A stretch of 64,000 nucleotides of DNA, taken from contig NC_085121.1 in NCBI RefSeq assembly GCF_030269925.1, positions 7,829,501-7,893,500 of the forward strand. The letters run 5' to 3'. The notes under the pieces were generated by a model. The model ran no database searches and was not told the origin of the DNA. It saw only the letters and a program-made list of their open reading frames with translations. Of the stretch, positions 41,490-52,521 are shown piece after piece (positions within the stretch are counted from its first letter, which is position 1; every line of letters begins with the position of its first letter). The position numbers and the translations under genes are program-made. The stretch comes from Bombyx mori. Taxonomy: Eukaryota; Arthropoda; Insecta; Lepidoptera; Bombycidae.

Positions 41490-41953
41490 GGCTTTGCTAA
41501 TTTAGCGGCCGCGGTAGCTCGAGACTCCGCGGCACGCTTCTTACCCTTCTGTACCAGGGTGAATCCATCCGTCGATGAGGCGGGGGCGAGGTCGACCTCC
41601 ATGTCCGAGTCAGAGTCGGAGCACGAGGAGGCGGGTGCAGGCGACCTACGAGCAAGTGTAGGTGTTTTAGAGGGCGCGACGGAGGCCGCGGATGATCGCT
41701 CAGCTGAAACGATGGTCACGGCGGACGACGCAGCAGCTTTTCTCGCCAGTATAGGCGACACGGGAGCGGCAGGCACGACAGAGGCTGCGGTGCTCAATGC
41801 AGAAGCTCTGCACGCAGGTACAGGCGACGCAGGAGCAGCGAGCGCGGCGGAGTCCTCGAGAGGGCTCGCAGTGTGATTGGCCTTGAAGGCCAGAAACTCT
41901 GAGGCGAGCTGTGGGTGGCGAAGTCGGAGGAATTCCGCGAATACAGCGTCCAT
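41486..41953 (-). CDS. LINE copy 1 ORF1a: N-terminal part of ORF1
   Basis: From the first ATG (41953) the frame gives 155 codons; it remains open upstream to 42085 but without another ATG. The product is Ala/Ser-rich with an acidic SDSDSDME stretch and a basic KKRAAES end. It ends TGA at 41488-41486, overlapping the GTG that opens ORF1b one base upstream (-1 frame). This would be the N-terminal domain of the RNA-binding ORF1 protein. Confidence 0.7.
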   Translation of the reverse strand: MDAVFAEFLRLRHPQLASEFLAFKANHTASPLEDSAALAAPASPVPACRASALSTAASVVPAAPVSPILARKAAASSAVTIVSAERSSAASVAPSKTPTLARRSPAPASSCSDSDSDMEVDLAPASSTDGFTLVQKGKKRAAESRATAAAKLAKP

Positions 41954-43172
41954 GATCGCTGAGTACCCAGGTGGGGCGGCCCCGGGTGTTGAAAACACTC
42001 GCCTTGCGGCGAGGCCCCAAACTTCTCGGACCTGAGCGGTTCTATTGAACACAGGTGGCAATGCGGCGCGATTACTACAGGACAAAGAAAAAGCACAACA
42101 AAACAGAAATTACAAAAAGAAACAAAACAAATAAATACTTGCAGGAAAACACTTTGTCGGCAAATGTTCCACGAACACAAAAATAACTAAAACAAAAAAA
42201 AAGCTTCCAGGAAACACACTTGGTCGGCAGATGTATCACGAACACAGGCCGCGCGAACAATGGCCGGGCTAACAAAAGCCGGGCGAACAAAGACCGGGCG
42301 ATCGAGTGGACGATGAGCACGACCGCACGTGACGGGTGCCTCTATCGGAATGCCCGATGTGATGCGCATCGGCATATCGTACCGATTCGTTAATATCAGC
42401 AATATTCGTTTGGTTCGTATCGACTCGGCCAGAGTGAGTGAGCGCACGATAGGGATATCATGTGATGAATGAAACAGAAACAGGCATTATTCATACAATT
42501 GTAAACCTTATATTTAAGTCCATATGTCTGTAGATTATTCTTAGCGTATCAGCAGGATACAATTAAGGAAAGAAGTTTCAACTTTCGACCCTAACTTGAA
42601 TGCAGTATAGCCTATTTGCATTGTTGAATTTAATTTCACGCGCTTTGACCTTGAACTAGAATTTTTGGACAAGTGTTTATAAATACTTAAAAGTTTTTTG
42701 TGTTTGATTTTTAAAGTACACATTTTTCTATTTTTAGTTGAATCCAAATAATTGAGTTTATTTCTTGTGTTTGTATTAAACTTTTGAAATCTACACTCTT
42801 TTGGAATATTTTGTAATTTTAAATTAAGACACAAAATACTAAAAACTGAAAATAATGTAGCCAGTCCTAAGCCTGGTAAAAGCATGAAGGAAAGTTTTTT
42901 TGATATTTTTATTTTCATGTTCTTTTTATTACTTTAAGATCATATTATAAATTGATATCAGAAAACCAACCGTATAACGTTGACTTAAATCTATATCTAC
43001 TACGATATTATATCAGCGTATCGTTTCAAATCTCAAATATCATGAATCGAGAAAATCTACTAGCATCCATCAATATATAGATTCAGAAAATATATAGATT
43101 CAATATCCGATATTGATCCTCGATATATAGATACGATTCGATACGCGGCAAAACCGATATTACCCACTCCTA

Positions 43173-43370
43173 GTATGTAGTGTGTGTAATGTTTTCTTTA
43201 TTGATTTAATGTATCTTTTATGCATTATTTAAAAAAAATATTTGCATTGTGCACTTCTTCTCTATATTCTGTATAAGTATGGAAAATTTCATACTCCTCC
43301 GTCCGCGTAATTTTCGTAAAAAGGGATACAAAGTTTTTGCTTCACGTATTATTTACATGAGATTCTTTAT
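43173..43370 (-). repeat. Dispersed repeat, right part
   Basis: The block GTATGTAGTGTGTGTAATG to CAAAGTTTTTGCTTCACG matches the repeat around the mariner at 22438-23950 in the opposite orientation. It continues the block ending at 37055. Confidence 0.65.
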
Positions 43371-43575
43371 TTTTAAATTTTTTTTTTTTAAAAAAACCGA
43401 ACTGAATAATAACGAGTAGGCTTACGTGGCATATTAAAATTTCATCCAAACTTTTATACGGGTAGGCCAACTCGTAACTTTTCTTTTGACAAGTTTTTCC
43501 GATATTCGCGGCGAGTCGAGTTCGACGAAAACTTTACTTTCGCTGCTGTATACGTGACAAAATATATATTTATAG

Positions 43576-43789
43576 CGACCCGCCCTCGCTTCGCTTCGGA
43601 AACATTAAAACACACATGAAACCAAAAAAATAAATAAAAAAAAAATTAAAAAAAGTAGCCTATGTTCATCAGGGACAATGTCGGCTTCTAATGGAAAAAG
43701 AATTTTTCAAATCGGTCCAGTAGTTTCGGAGCCTATTCGAAACAAACAAACAAACAAATCTTTCCTCTTTATAATATTAGTATAGAATT
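43576..43789 (-). mobile_element. Helitron-like short element
   Basis: On the minus strand it begins TCTATACTAATATTATAAAG and includes CTACTGGACCGATTTGAAAA. It ends near GGGCGGGTCGCT, where the expected CTAG has become CTAT. The family resembles the elements at 57856 and 58916. Helitron is inferred from the TC start and CTAG-type end. Confidence 0.45.
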
Positions 43790-44144
43790 ATAATAAAATA
43801 ATGGGTTTGTGAACGAAGTATTTGCTAATATTCGATCTAAATTCAGTTAGGGCACTTTTCGATTCGGTAGGTTATTAACGATTCGGTTGCTACAAACTCC
43901 CAAAACTATTTTTATTGTTTTGAATACTAAATAGCGGGTCATTTGTATATTATGTTAACGTTTCATTTTTTGCTGAAATTATTTTTTTATTCAGTTTTGA
44001 TTACTGTTATCATATAAGTGCTTATAATATGTTTATACGAGCGCTAAATTTTGATTTAGTCAAATATGAATTCGAATGTTACACCGAACATTCGATATTT
44101 TCTTACAAAAAGCAGAGACAAGGTACGAAGATTACAACTAAAGT

Positions 44145-44358
44145 ATTCCTTTCAAGGGCGGATCCAGCTTTGGCGCCAGGAGGGGGTCACATAGTCGTGG
44201 GCAAATTAAGAACTTATAATTTAATTTTGATAACAATAGATAATAAATAAATCATGATGTTCTTCAATTAGTCCAAGTTAGTTCAAGTCCTGGAACTAGC
44301 TCAGGGGAGGGGTCATGATCCTCATGACCCCCCTCCTGGATCCGCCGTTGATTCCTTT
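44145..44358. mobile_element. 198-bp hAT-type MITE
   Basis: The element 44153-44350 has 15-bp inverted ends differing at one base (CAAGGGCGGATCCAG against CAACGGCGGATCCAG). It is flanked by a perfect 8-bp duplication ATTCCTTT at 44145-44152 and 44351-44358. An internal inverted repeat around GGTCATGA supports a foldback structure. It has no coding capacity. Confidence 0.8.
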
Positions 44359-44429
44359 TAAGTATTAAGTAAAGTGCCGAGTGATCCGAACACGGTATTA
44401 GGATGAAGCAATAACGGCAAATAAAAATA

Positions 44430-44600
44430 TGAACATCAGCAGCCCGCTGAGTTTGTTTCGCCGGTTCTTCTCAGGACTGTGGCTCTTTTTGGAACCGGTA
44501 GTAGAGTTAACATTTTTATTTATATTTTGACATTCAACAAGTGTGTTATGCTGACATCTAAGTTGAAATAAATGATTTTGAATTTGAATTTGAATTTGAG
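44430..44600 (+). repeat. LINE 3' end with GAATTT tail
   Basis: This plus-sense fragment starts with AGCCCGCTGAGTTTG and passes TTGGAACCGGTAGTAGAG and AAATAAATGATTTTGAATTT. It ends in tandem GAATTT units. I recognise it as a common lepidopteran LINE tail that is different from the 37 kb family but shares its folded core. Confidence 0.7.
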
Positions 44601-45049
44601 CAAAATTATACGCCAATTCTGTAGCTATCAGTAAAGATTCTCGCAGAAGTGCAACGGCTGTAGCTAAATAACTAGCCCTACCTAACTATATTACTGTTTG
44701 CGAGCGACCTAGGTTACGATATTGCAAAATGAGTTAATAAATATTGTTGGGTTTCTCTCTAAAAGCTCTAGAATTAATAGTTCAGTAAGTGTGAAAGCCT
44801 TTTCGAGTCACGATAGAATCCAGACCGACTGGTGACTAACGAAATTGGGTATTGGAAATAGAATTATAGGGAGGCTTTGAAGCTTCATTGGCGGCCTCTT
44901 TGCTATTGAAATTGTAGATGAATTCTAAATTCCAGTGCGTTATGTATGATCATAGTAGTATTGTCATGCAAGGATTTATTAGCTTTGAAGCCGTGATGAA
45001 TAAGTTCTGAATTCAAATGCATTATGCTTAGACAAAGATCGTATTGGTT
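44601..45049. other. Non-coding stretch
   Basis: No supported gene is seen. Two diverged direct copies of a block with GATGAATTCTAAATTC / GATGAATAAGTTCTGAATTC occur near 44918 and 44994. Confidence 0.35.
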
Positions 45050-46972
45050 ATAGCCCGAGAGCCCGTGGGATCTACCTGTATGTATTTGACCAGACCTGAA
45101 TTTTCGTACATTGAGACCCCTATAGCTACCATGCATGAGGTGGGGACTCACTAATCTCAAAGTGGTCGACGCGCCGAGCGCTCAGGTAGGACAGGTACCG
45201 ATTTTGACGGATTTTAAATCCATTTGACCACGTCTGCCGTTTTGAAATTTTGAAAATATATGATTATTATTATCGGAAAATAAGAATGGCAGACCATTAT
45301 CGCGCATTTTACTTTGTGGCAGACCACTTTGAAAATGCTAAATTGCATTGAAAATGCAAAATTTTGAAAGTAATTGACTAGATCTGCCATTGATTTAATA
45401 ATATGTTGTTTATTATAGTCTTAAAAACTTATATTGATCAGGGCAGACCTCTACATTGCGTACATACATCAACATATAATAAAATCTTAGCTACTACCCG
45501 GCCAGATGTATATTATGTTTTCCGTTCACTGTTTTAGAGGAATATAATTTACTTGCGATTTACTTTAGCAATGTATTTACCGAAATTAATATTTTTTTAT
45601 ATTCTATATACTAAACTTCATTAGTTAGACAATTAAGAAGTGAATTTTTTATGGAATAATTATAAATAATACGGTATAATGCTGATCAAAAAAGAATTCA
45701 ATTCCTTATTTTTATTTCGTCAAGACAAAATTTAAAAGTGTTAAATCAGTTAAAAAAATATATCATGCATGCATTACATATTATATATATATATATCAAT
45801 CTTCATTCATCATCATCATCATCGGAGTCATCTTTATCGTTAGGCGACTCGTCTTCATCAACCATTGAATCGAATACTGCAAAAATAAAACATAAACTGT
45901 AAAATGAACGTAAATTCATCTGAACATGTTCGAAAAAGAATTGTTATCAACTTACCAGGAACATTGGTGATTAAGTCACTCACAAAATATGGAAGTTGGT
46001 CACCTTCGAACCCTTTGAAGGCATATATATTATGTTGTCCTGCTCAATCCAACCATACTCCAATGGGTCTAAAGTTGTGAGTTGCTTTTTGTAAGCATTT
46101 CTCCAAATAGAAGAAATATAGTGGGCCCTCAAAAGTTGTTGATAAAGCTCACTCTTATGCGGTGGTATTGAAATTTTTGATTTTTTTTTCTATAATTTTC
46201 ATTGATGTCTGAATATTTATAGTTGCTAACGAATAGCTGGAACCTTCCATCATCTACATCACTAGATTTTTTGGCATTGTATAGCTGGCAAGTTAAATGT
46301 TGAATGATAAAAATGAGGAATTGAATTATTTTTTGATCAGCATTATACCGTATTATTTATAATTATTCCATAAAAAATTCACTTCTTAATTGTCTAACTA
46401 ATGAAGTTTAGTATATAGAATATAAAAAAATATTAATTTCGGTAAATACATTGCTAAAGTAAATCGCAAGTAAATTATATTCCTCTAAAACAGTGAACGG
46501 AAAACATAATATACATCTGGCCGGGTAGTAGCTAAGATTTTATTATATGTTGATGTATGTACGCAATGTAGAGGTCTGCCGTGATCAATATAAGTTTTTA
46601 AGACTATAATAAACAACATATTATTAAATCAATGGCAGATCTAGTCAATTACTTTCAAAATTTTGCATTTTCAATGCAATTTAGCATTTTCAAAGTGGTC
46701 TGCCACAAAGTAAAATGCGCGATAATGGTCTGCCATTCTTATTTTCCGATAATAATAATCATATATTTTCAAAATTTCAAAACGGCAGACGTGGTCAAAT
46801 GGATTTAAAATCCGTCAAAATCGGTACCTGTCCTACCTGAGCGCTCGGCGCGTCGACCACTTTGAGCTTAGTGAGTCCCCACCTCATGCATGGTAGGTAT
46901 AGGGGTCTCAATGTACGAAAATTCAGGTCTGGTCAAATACATACAGGTAGATCCCACGGGCTCTCGGGCTAT
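45050..46972. mobile_element. Foldback transposon with ~667-bp inverted arms
   Basis: The left arm (45050-45717) and right arm (46307-46972) are inverted copies, nearly identical by eye and starting ATAGCCCGAGAGCCCGTGGG. The 590-bp centre carries the last two exons of a transposase-like gene on the minus strand. The arms contain repeated GGCAGACC / GGTCTGCC motifs. No clear target duplication is seen; a Bm1 lies 27 bp beyond the right arm. The superfamily is unknown: MULE-like or foldback-type. Confidence 0.8.
45803..46300 (-). pseudogene. 3' exons of a transposase-like gene inside the foldback
   Basis: On the minus strand an exon (about 46300-45956) ends at a good donor, CCTG|GTAAGTTG. After a 79-bp intron the acceptor TTTTTGCAG opens a final exon (45876-45803) that encodes a very acidic tail and then TGA. 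The first exon includes YKKQLTTLDPLEYGWIEQDN in one frame and GDQLPYFVSDLIT in another, so at least one frameshift is present. The lack of the rest of the gene marks it as a deletion derivative. I cannot name the transposase family. Confidence 0.5.
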
Positions 46973-46998
46973 TATGAATTAATTCACATTTGGTTTTT

Positions 46999-47240
46999 AC
47001 TGGTGGTAGGACCTCTTGTGAGTCCACGCGGGTAGGTACCACCACCCTGCTTATTTATGCCGTGAAGCAGTAATGCGTTTCGGTTTGAAGGGCAGGGCAG
47101 CCGTTGTAACTATACTTGAGACTTTAGAACTTATATCTCAAGGTGGGTGGCGTATTTACATTGTAGATGTCTATGGGCTCCACCGGGTGGGCTGTGAGCA
47201 CTTCCACCCATCTAAGCAATAAAAAACAAACAAAAAAAAT
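46999..47240 (+). repeat. Bm1 SINE, 5'-truncated, plus-sense
   Basis: This is the only clearly plus-sense Bm1 in the window. It begins ACTGGTGGTAGGACCTCTTG and ends CCCATCTAAGCAATAAAAAA with an A-rich tail. Confidence 0.9.
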
Positions 47241-49413
47241 TGGTAATTAGAGTGTGATGTGACAAATATTCTTGAAAAAGTGAACTGCTGTAATTTAAGC
47301 TTTTTTCATTACATGGATGGGTGAAGTTTACCGCCCACCTGGTGTTAAATAGTTTTCTGACTTTTTGACATTCATATGGTGAATGTCGACAACAACTTTG
47401 AGATCTGGGATAGAAATCTCAACTGGATTTTGTAATGGCTGTCCCTCCATTGAAATCGAAACGCAAGGTTTCTTCGCAGTAGAATGGTGGCGCTTACTTA
47501 AGTGGGCTTATGTTTTACGACCGGTAAATGCGGTATAACATTTCAATCAAAACCACACTTAAATGGCTATACCACATGTTAGCTTAAAATAGGGCTAGTG
47601 GAGAATTTATTCTGTTTTTATTAATATCCACAACTGCTAATTTAATTGTTTTAACAGCGGAAGACTAAAATATCGAGTTAACATTTTTCTTCGTAATCTG
47701 TTCACTAATACTGCTGTATAATAAAGATGATTAGACTTTCACGGTCAGTTGATTGGTTAAAGCGGTTCGTTCTGCGGTTAATGTTACGTTAATGGACCAG
47801 AATAATAAAAAGAGATGTCTTGGAGGATCTTTTGTACGTAAAATTTAATAGTTTTACTTACCACGTTGGTTTGCGCTTAGCAGGATGTCTGTGACCGTTT
47901 TTAGTTGTATGAATTACATCGATTTCTTGAAACCTCTCGCGCCTCTCTTATATATTAGACTGATGGTACTGTAACAGAATGCTGCCCTGAAAAACAATCA
48001 GCAACTGTACCAACTTTCATCATAATTCTATGAAATGAAATGGTTTGGACTTAAATGCATTTTATTTTATTCTTCCGTATCAATTGGTGTTGGATCCAAG
48101 TCTTGGATACTGGTACTAATTTTTATAAGCTCGATGTCATTATGTATTACCGTCATGTTACGTTCATATTCTAAATTCCTTTTGTTCTCATTCGCGTATG
48201 TAGTTGGTAATCTACTATGAGCTTTTAAGCTTTCAATATGTGCCTAATTTCGATTCACGTGACCGTAGCACTCACAGAAATGTAGCACTCGTAGTAGCTT
48301 TTCAGTAGTAACGGCAACACTGAGATTCGATGAGCAAATCCAATGACTGTCGCTTCTAAAACTTTTTCGGATATTTCTATCTGAATTTTAAACATGACAC
48401 ACCAGCCAGCCTCTTCGTTGCGCATATTTTGTATTTTTCGTACCTATTTGAATAATTATTAAGGAGGATTTTTTAAATAAAAATAATTGGCACTTTATTT
48501 TATTACGATGTAAACGTGAAACCACTAAACGTGCTTTCAGCTGAAAGCATATTCTAATTTAAACAATCTGGTGATTATAATAATAGGCTTTGGTAATGAA
48601 ATATAAGTGCCGCAGGGTGATTCCTGATAGCGATTTTCTCTCGAACAGGGTCGGATCAAGAGCTCACATTGATTTGGTCTGTATTGTAATCTTATTACCT
48701 TTTATATTAAAATATGTATTGTATCTTTCTTATTAATGTTTTCATCGGTTAATTACTTCATAGCCCAATTGGTGTCAAGTAGTTACAATAGCCTATCGAA
48801 ATCACAATGTAAAGGTAAGACTTTACAAACTAGAAGGCATGGCCGCTTCGCAGAAGAAAATAGGGGGGGGGGGGGGTGGTATGTTGGTAGTCTACGCAAG
48901 AGGGCTATTAAATATGTATATTAATGCAAGGCCCTACCACCCGTAAATACTTAAGTTTATATATTGTGATATGTCGCTTCGGAACACATGTGTTAAGTTC
49001 TTATTTTATTAACAAAACTAACTTCTATCAGAATTTGTTCAGTCTCAATGAGGACTTCAGTTGTTTTCATTGGTTTATTTGAAATTATAATTACAACGTC
49101 ATTTCTGCTTTTTTAAAAACGATGACATTAAATGTTTTTTTAGATTCTTTAGCTCCCTAATGCATGGATCTAACGAAATGGAAATATTTCCTCATACAAT
49201 TTCATTATAGTAATAGAGATATTTAGTTGAGAGAGAATAAAAAAAAATGAGTTGTAAACTTTTTAATAACTACGGTCACTTCGTCCAGAAGCTTTTTAAA
49301 TTTAGAGTACAAAATTGCAAGCCATAAATCAGTTGCGATGCTCGGCTGCTGCCAAATGGCGGTTGTAGATTTTTTTGAATCTTAATAAAACTCAGCTTAA
49401 CTTGAAAGAATTT
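47241..49413. other. Non-coding stretch with decayed Bm1-like fragments
   Basis: Decayed Bm1-like patches lie at about 47305-47525 (GGATGGGTGAAGTTTACC, GCCCACCTGGTGTTAAATAG) and 48750-48945. The second includes a G-run at 48865-48877. No supported gene is seen. Confidence 0.45.
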
Positions 49414-49672
49414 AGCGCGCAATGTTTTTTTTTTTTTTTTTTTTATGATTGAAAGTTTACTGGTGGCCCGAAGGCCTTTCCAGTTTCACCAGGACAGGTG
49501 GGCGAGCAAAGGCTCAGCCAAGAGGGGTGGGATTTGCTAACAACTGCCCGAGCGCCTCCGAAGGAGACCTAACAACTCAAGAGCAATTGTTTCGCGAATG
49601 AATCTACTACCGGATCGGAATCGCGACCCGCTGAGAAGATCCGGCGAGAAACTCAGCGGGCTGATGCATGGG

Positions 49673-52518
49673 TTAGGTTGCACGTCGACCTCTTTGTCGA
49701 GTTCGACGAGTACGGTTACCGGGGTCCCTAAGCCTGCCCCTAGTATTAGAGCTGAAGGCATCTAATGCAAAGGTTATTGGATCTGATGGATCCGTAAGGA
49801 CGTGTCTAGGGCGTCGACGGTGACTGGCTCCTGCATGATCAGGATTTGGGGAGTAGTCAGCGGTGGCAACGATAAGGCGATTATCATGACGCATAGCCTT
49901 ATCGAAGTATCGTTCCGACGCTGACTTCATGTATTTCCGAATTGATTCGAGGCCCAGGTCGTCGTGTAGGTCAACGTTCCTCACGAACCACGGAGCCCCG
50001 ACAGCTAACCTGCAAAAGCGGGATTGTAGGGATTGGAGGGTGTCTATGTGTGTGTGGGCCGCGTGAGCGAACACCACACTCGCGTAAGTCATGACGGGCC
50101 TTATGCAAGTTTTGTAAAGTGTCACCTTGTTCCGAAGGGACATTTTACTCCGCTTACAGATCATGGGGTAGAGTCTACCGAGAATAAACGCGGCACGGTC
50201 ACGGACTGATTTTATATGCGGGCGGAATGTCATCGATGCATCCAGGGTAACGCCGAGGTACTTGACCTTCCTGGCCCAGGGTATGGGTTGTCTAAAGAGA
50301 GTAATCGGGGGTGTGAGATTCCTCCTCCTAATCCGGAAGGAAATCCGTGTGGAGCTTCCCCTCTGAAATAGCACCGCAGTACTTTTCGCTGGGTTGATGT
50401 CTATGCGCCATTTTCGGAACCACTGTCCTAGGGCTAGGGCTGCGCTCTGAAGCTTCTTCGCGATTAGGGACTTATTTCTACTAGAATAGTAAACAGTCGT
50501 GTCGTCGGCGAATAAAGCTAAATGGGTCGGCGGCGACCGGGGAATATCGTTGACGAATAAGCTAAATAGGAGGGGTGAGAGGACAGAGCCTTGCGGGACT
50601 CCAGCTGTGAGAGGTCGTGGGGAGGAGTGGGTTCCCTCGACTCGATATCGAAAAGAGCGGTTCGACAAGAAGTCCCGTATGATGAGCACGAGACTATCCG
50701 GCACGCCCATGTTGAATAGTTTGAAAATCAAACCATTGTGCCAGACTTTGTCGAACGCTTTTGCGACGTCGAAGAAGAGAGCTCCCGTGTATAACGGTTT
50801 TGGTCGATTAAGCCCCACAAGAATGTGCTCCGTGAGGCGGTGCACCTGTTGAACGCATGAGTGATTTGTACGGAATCCGAATTGTTCATCGATGAGAATG
50901 CCCTTGGATGAGACGAAGTCTCTGAGGCGTTTGTAGAGCAGACGCTCATACAGTTTGCCTAGAGACATGAGGAGGCTAATCGGGCGGTAGCTCGTCGGAT
51001 GATTTTTTGGTTTACCGGGTTTATGTATGCCGATAACGTCCGCTTCTTTCCACACCGCGGGAAAGATACAGTTCGCCATAGCGGCATTGAAAATAGATGC
51101 CAACATCACGATGAGTTGGGCGGGTAGAAGTTTAATAACGCGGTTGGATATACCGTCGGAACCGGGAGCCTTGCGAGGACGTAGGTCTTTGATCAAGTCT
51201 TTAACTTCCATCGGGGTGACGGGTGGTAACGCATCCGAGGGTGGCAAGGAGACTCTGCGTTCTACCTCACTGTCTACTAATTCTACATGAACAGGGTCCA
51301 CGGATTGAGTGCTAGGCGTGCACTGGGTTTGCAATGTATCGGCCAGCAGCTCTGCTTTTTCGTCATCATCGAACGCCGCGAGTCGGCCTGAGGGGCCTAC
51401 GAGGGGGGGCATAGTTACTACCGTATCCGATTTGAGAGTACGAGCTAAGCGGTAGTAAGACCTTTGGGAGGGCGCGAGTCCTTCTAAGAAATCAGACCAT
51501 CTGGCATCTCGGACTTCGGCGATGCGAGACTTTCCGCGGTAGGATACCTGTCGTAGGCGCGTATCGAGGCGTTCTTAGCTCTAAGGAGTTCCCTAATATC
51601 GTCGGACAATTTGAAGCGGTGAAGGAAGTCCTCCGCTACAACTTGTTTCGATGACCTATCTAATGTCGAGGTGATGTGTGACGTTAAGATGTCTATGGCT
51701 TCAGCGGTATCCTGACGAGACGGGATAGAGTCCGGGTTAAACGGGAGCGATGGTGGATCAGATTCAGCCAGGCTGATGCCCAGCGTGTGCCAATCCACCA
51801 CAGTCCTCGTGACGGGAACGGAATCGGGAGCGCGACCGAGCTTCATAACGACGGGACGGTGGTCTGAATCTAACTCTGAAACTACTTCGATCGAGTGTAA
51901 GCGCAGAGTTACGTTTTTTAATAACGCTATGTCGAGTATATCCGGGCGATGCGCGATATTTAGCGGGTAGTGAGTCGGGGTTAGCGGAGCGACGATATCG
52001 AAGGCGAGATCATCGACTAACGCGTCAAGCCGCCTGCCATTCGGGGTTGTGGTGTGTGAGTTCCACCTGATGTGTTTACAATTTAGGTCGCCCGCCAGAA
52101 TGACAGAGCTCCCCATACCGAGCAGCGCCTCGATATCACTGCTTAGAACGATCTTATCCGGTGGAAGATAAATGGACGCGATAACGATCGGCGCGTGTCC
52201 CGTCAGTGAGATTCGGCACACTGATGCTTCGATATTAGCGAGCGCGGGAGGATCGAGCGGGACGCAATGCAGGGCTCTTCTATAGTAAATGACGGTACCA
52301 CCACCACGGGCAGAGAGCCTGTCGTTCCTGACCATGTTATAGTTCGCGATTTTAGGGTCACGGCGCGCGGGCTTAAGTAGGGTCTCCTGCACTAAAAAGA
52401 TATCAATTTGATGGTCACGCAAAAAGTCAGAAACCTGATCACGTTGATTTGCGAGACCGTAAGCGTTAAAAAATCCTATCGTTACGGATAGGGGCTTTAT
52501 TCTACTTATATACGCCAT
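49673..52518 (-). pseudogene. LINE copy 2 ORF2, broken by a 37-bp deletion
   Basis: The start ATG (52518) and the endonuclease are intact for 331 codons. Relative to copy 1 (39310-39346), 37 bp are then missing at 51531-51534, with TTT shared at the junction. The frame shifts and stops at 51484. The downstream part, including the whole reverse transcriptase (LFADDT, GVPQGSVLSP), stays open from 51412 to 49673. This copy cannot make an endonuclease-reverse transcriptase fusion. Confidence 0.92.
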
Positions 52519-52521
52519 TGA

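Larger units (their letters stand above)
37186..42350 (-). mobile_element. Full-length Jockey-type LINE, copy 1 (BMC1/L1Bm-like)
   Basis: The 5.2 kb element is flanked by the duplication TGCCCGATGTGA(T) at 37174-37186 and 42351-42363. It has a T-run at its left (3') end. It carries a 5' region with three GGCCGGGC-type short repeats, a split ORF1 with three zinc knuckles, and an endonuclease-reverse transcriptase ORF2. A 3' UTR with a conserved fold completes it. Length, structure and host fit BMC1/L1Bm of Bombyx, named from memory. Confidence 0.9.
37048..43180. mobile_element. Non-autonomous hAT-type element hosting a LINE
   Basis: The ends TAGGAGTGGGT (37056) and ACCCACTCCTA (to 43172) are inverted repeats, flanked by a perfect 8-bp duplication GTATGTAG at 37048-37055 and 43173-43180. 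Without the LINE the element is about 950 bp. It is rich in ATCTATATATCG-like subterminal repeats. Its one longer open frame (42541-42918) does not resemble a transposase. An 8-bp duplication and short inverted ends fit the hAT superfamily. Confidence 0.85.

Noticed and set aside
40582..41876. Plus-strand frames over LINE ORF1, including 221 codons at 41211-41876
   Set aside because: They are antisense to the zinc-knuckle ORF1, GC-rich in composition, and show no recognised motif.
42541..42918. 125-codon frame in the hAT element
   Set aside because: It is Lys/Asn/Leu-rich, AT-driven and lacks any hAT dimerisation or zinc-finger motif.
44918..45048. Tandem duplication near the foldback edge
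   Set aside because: The two copies are too diverged to be sure the similarity is not chance in AT-rich DNA.
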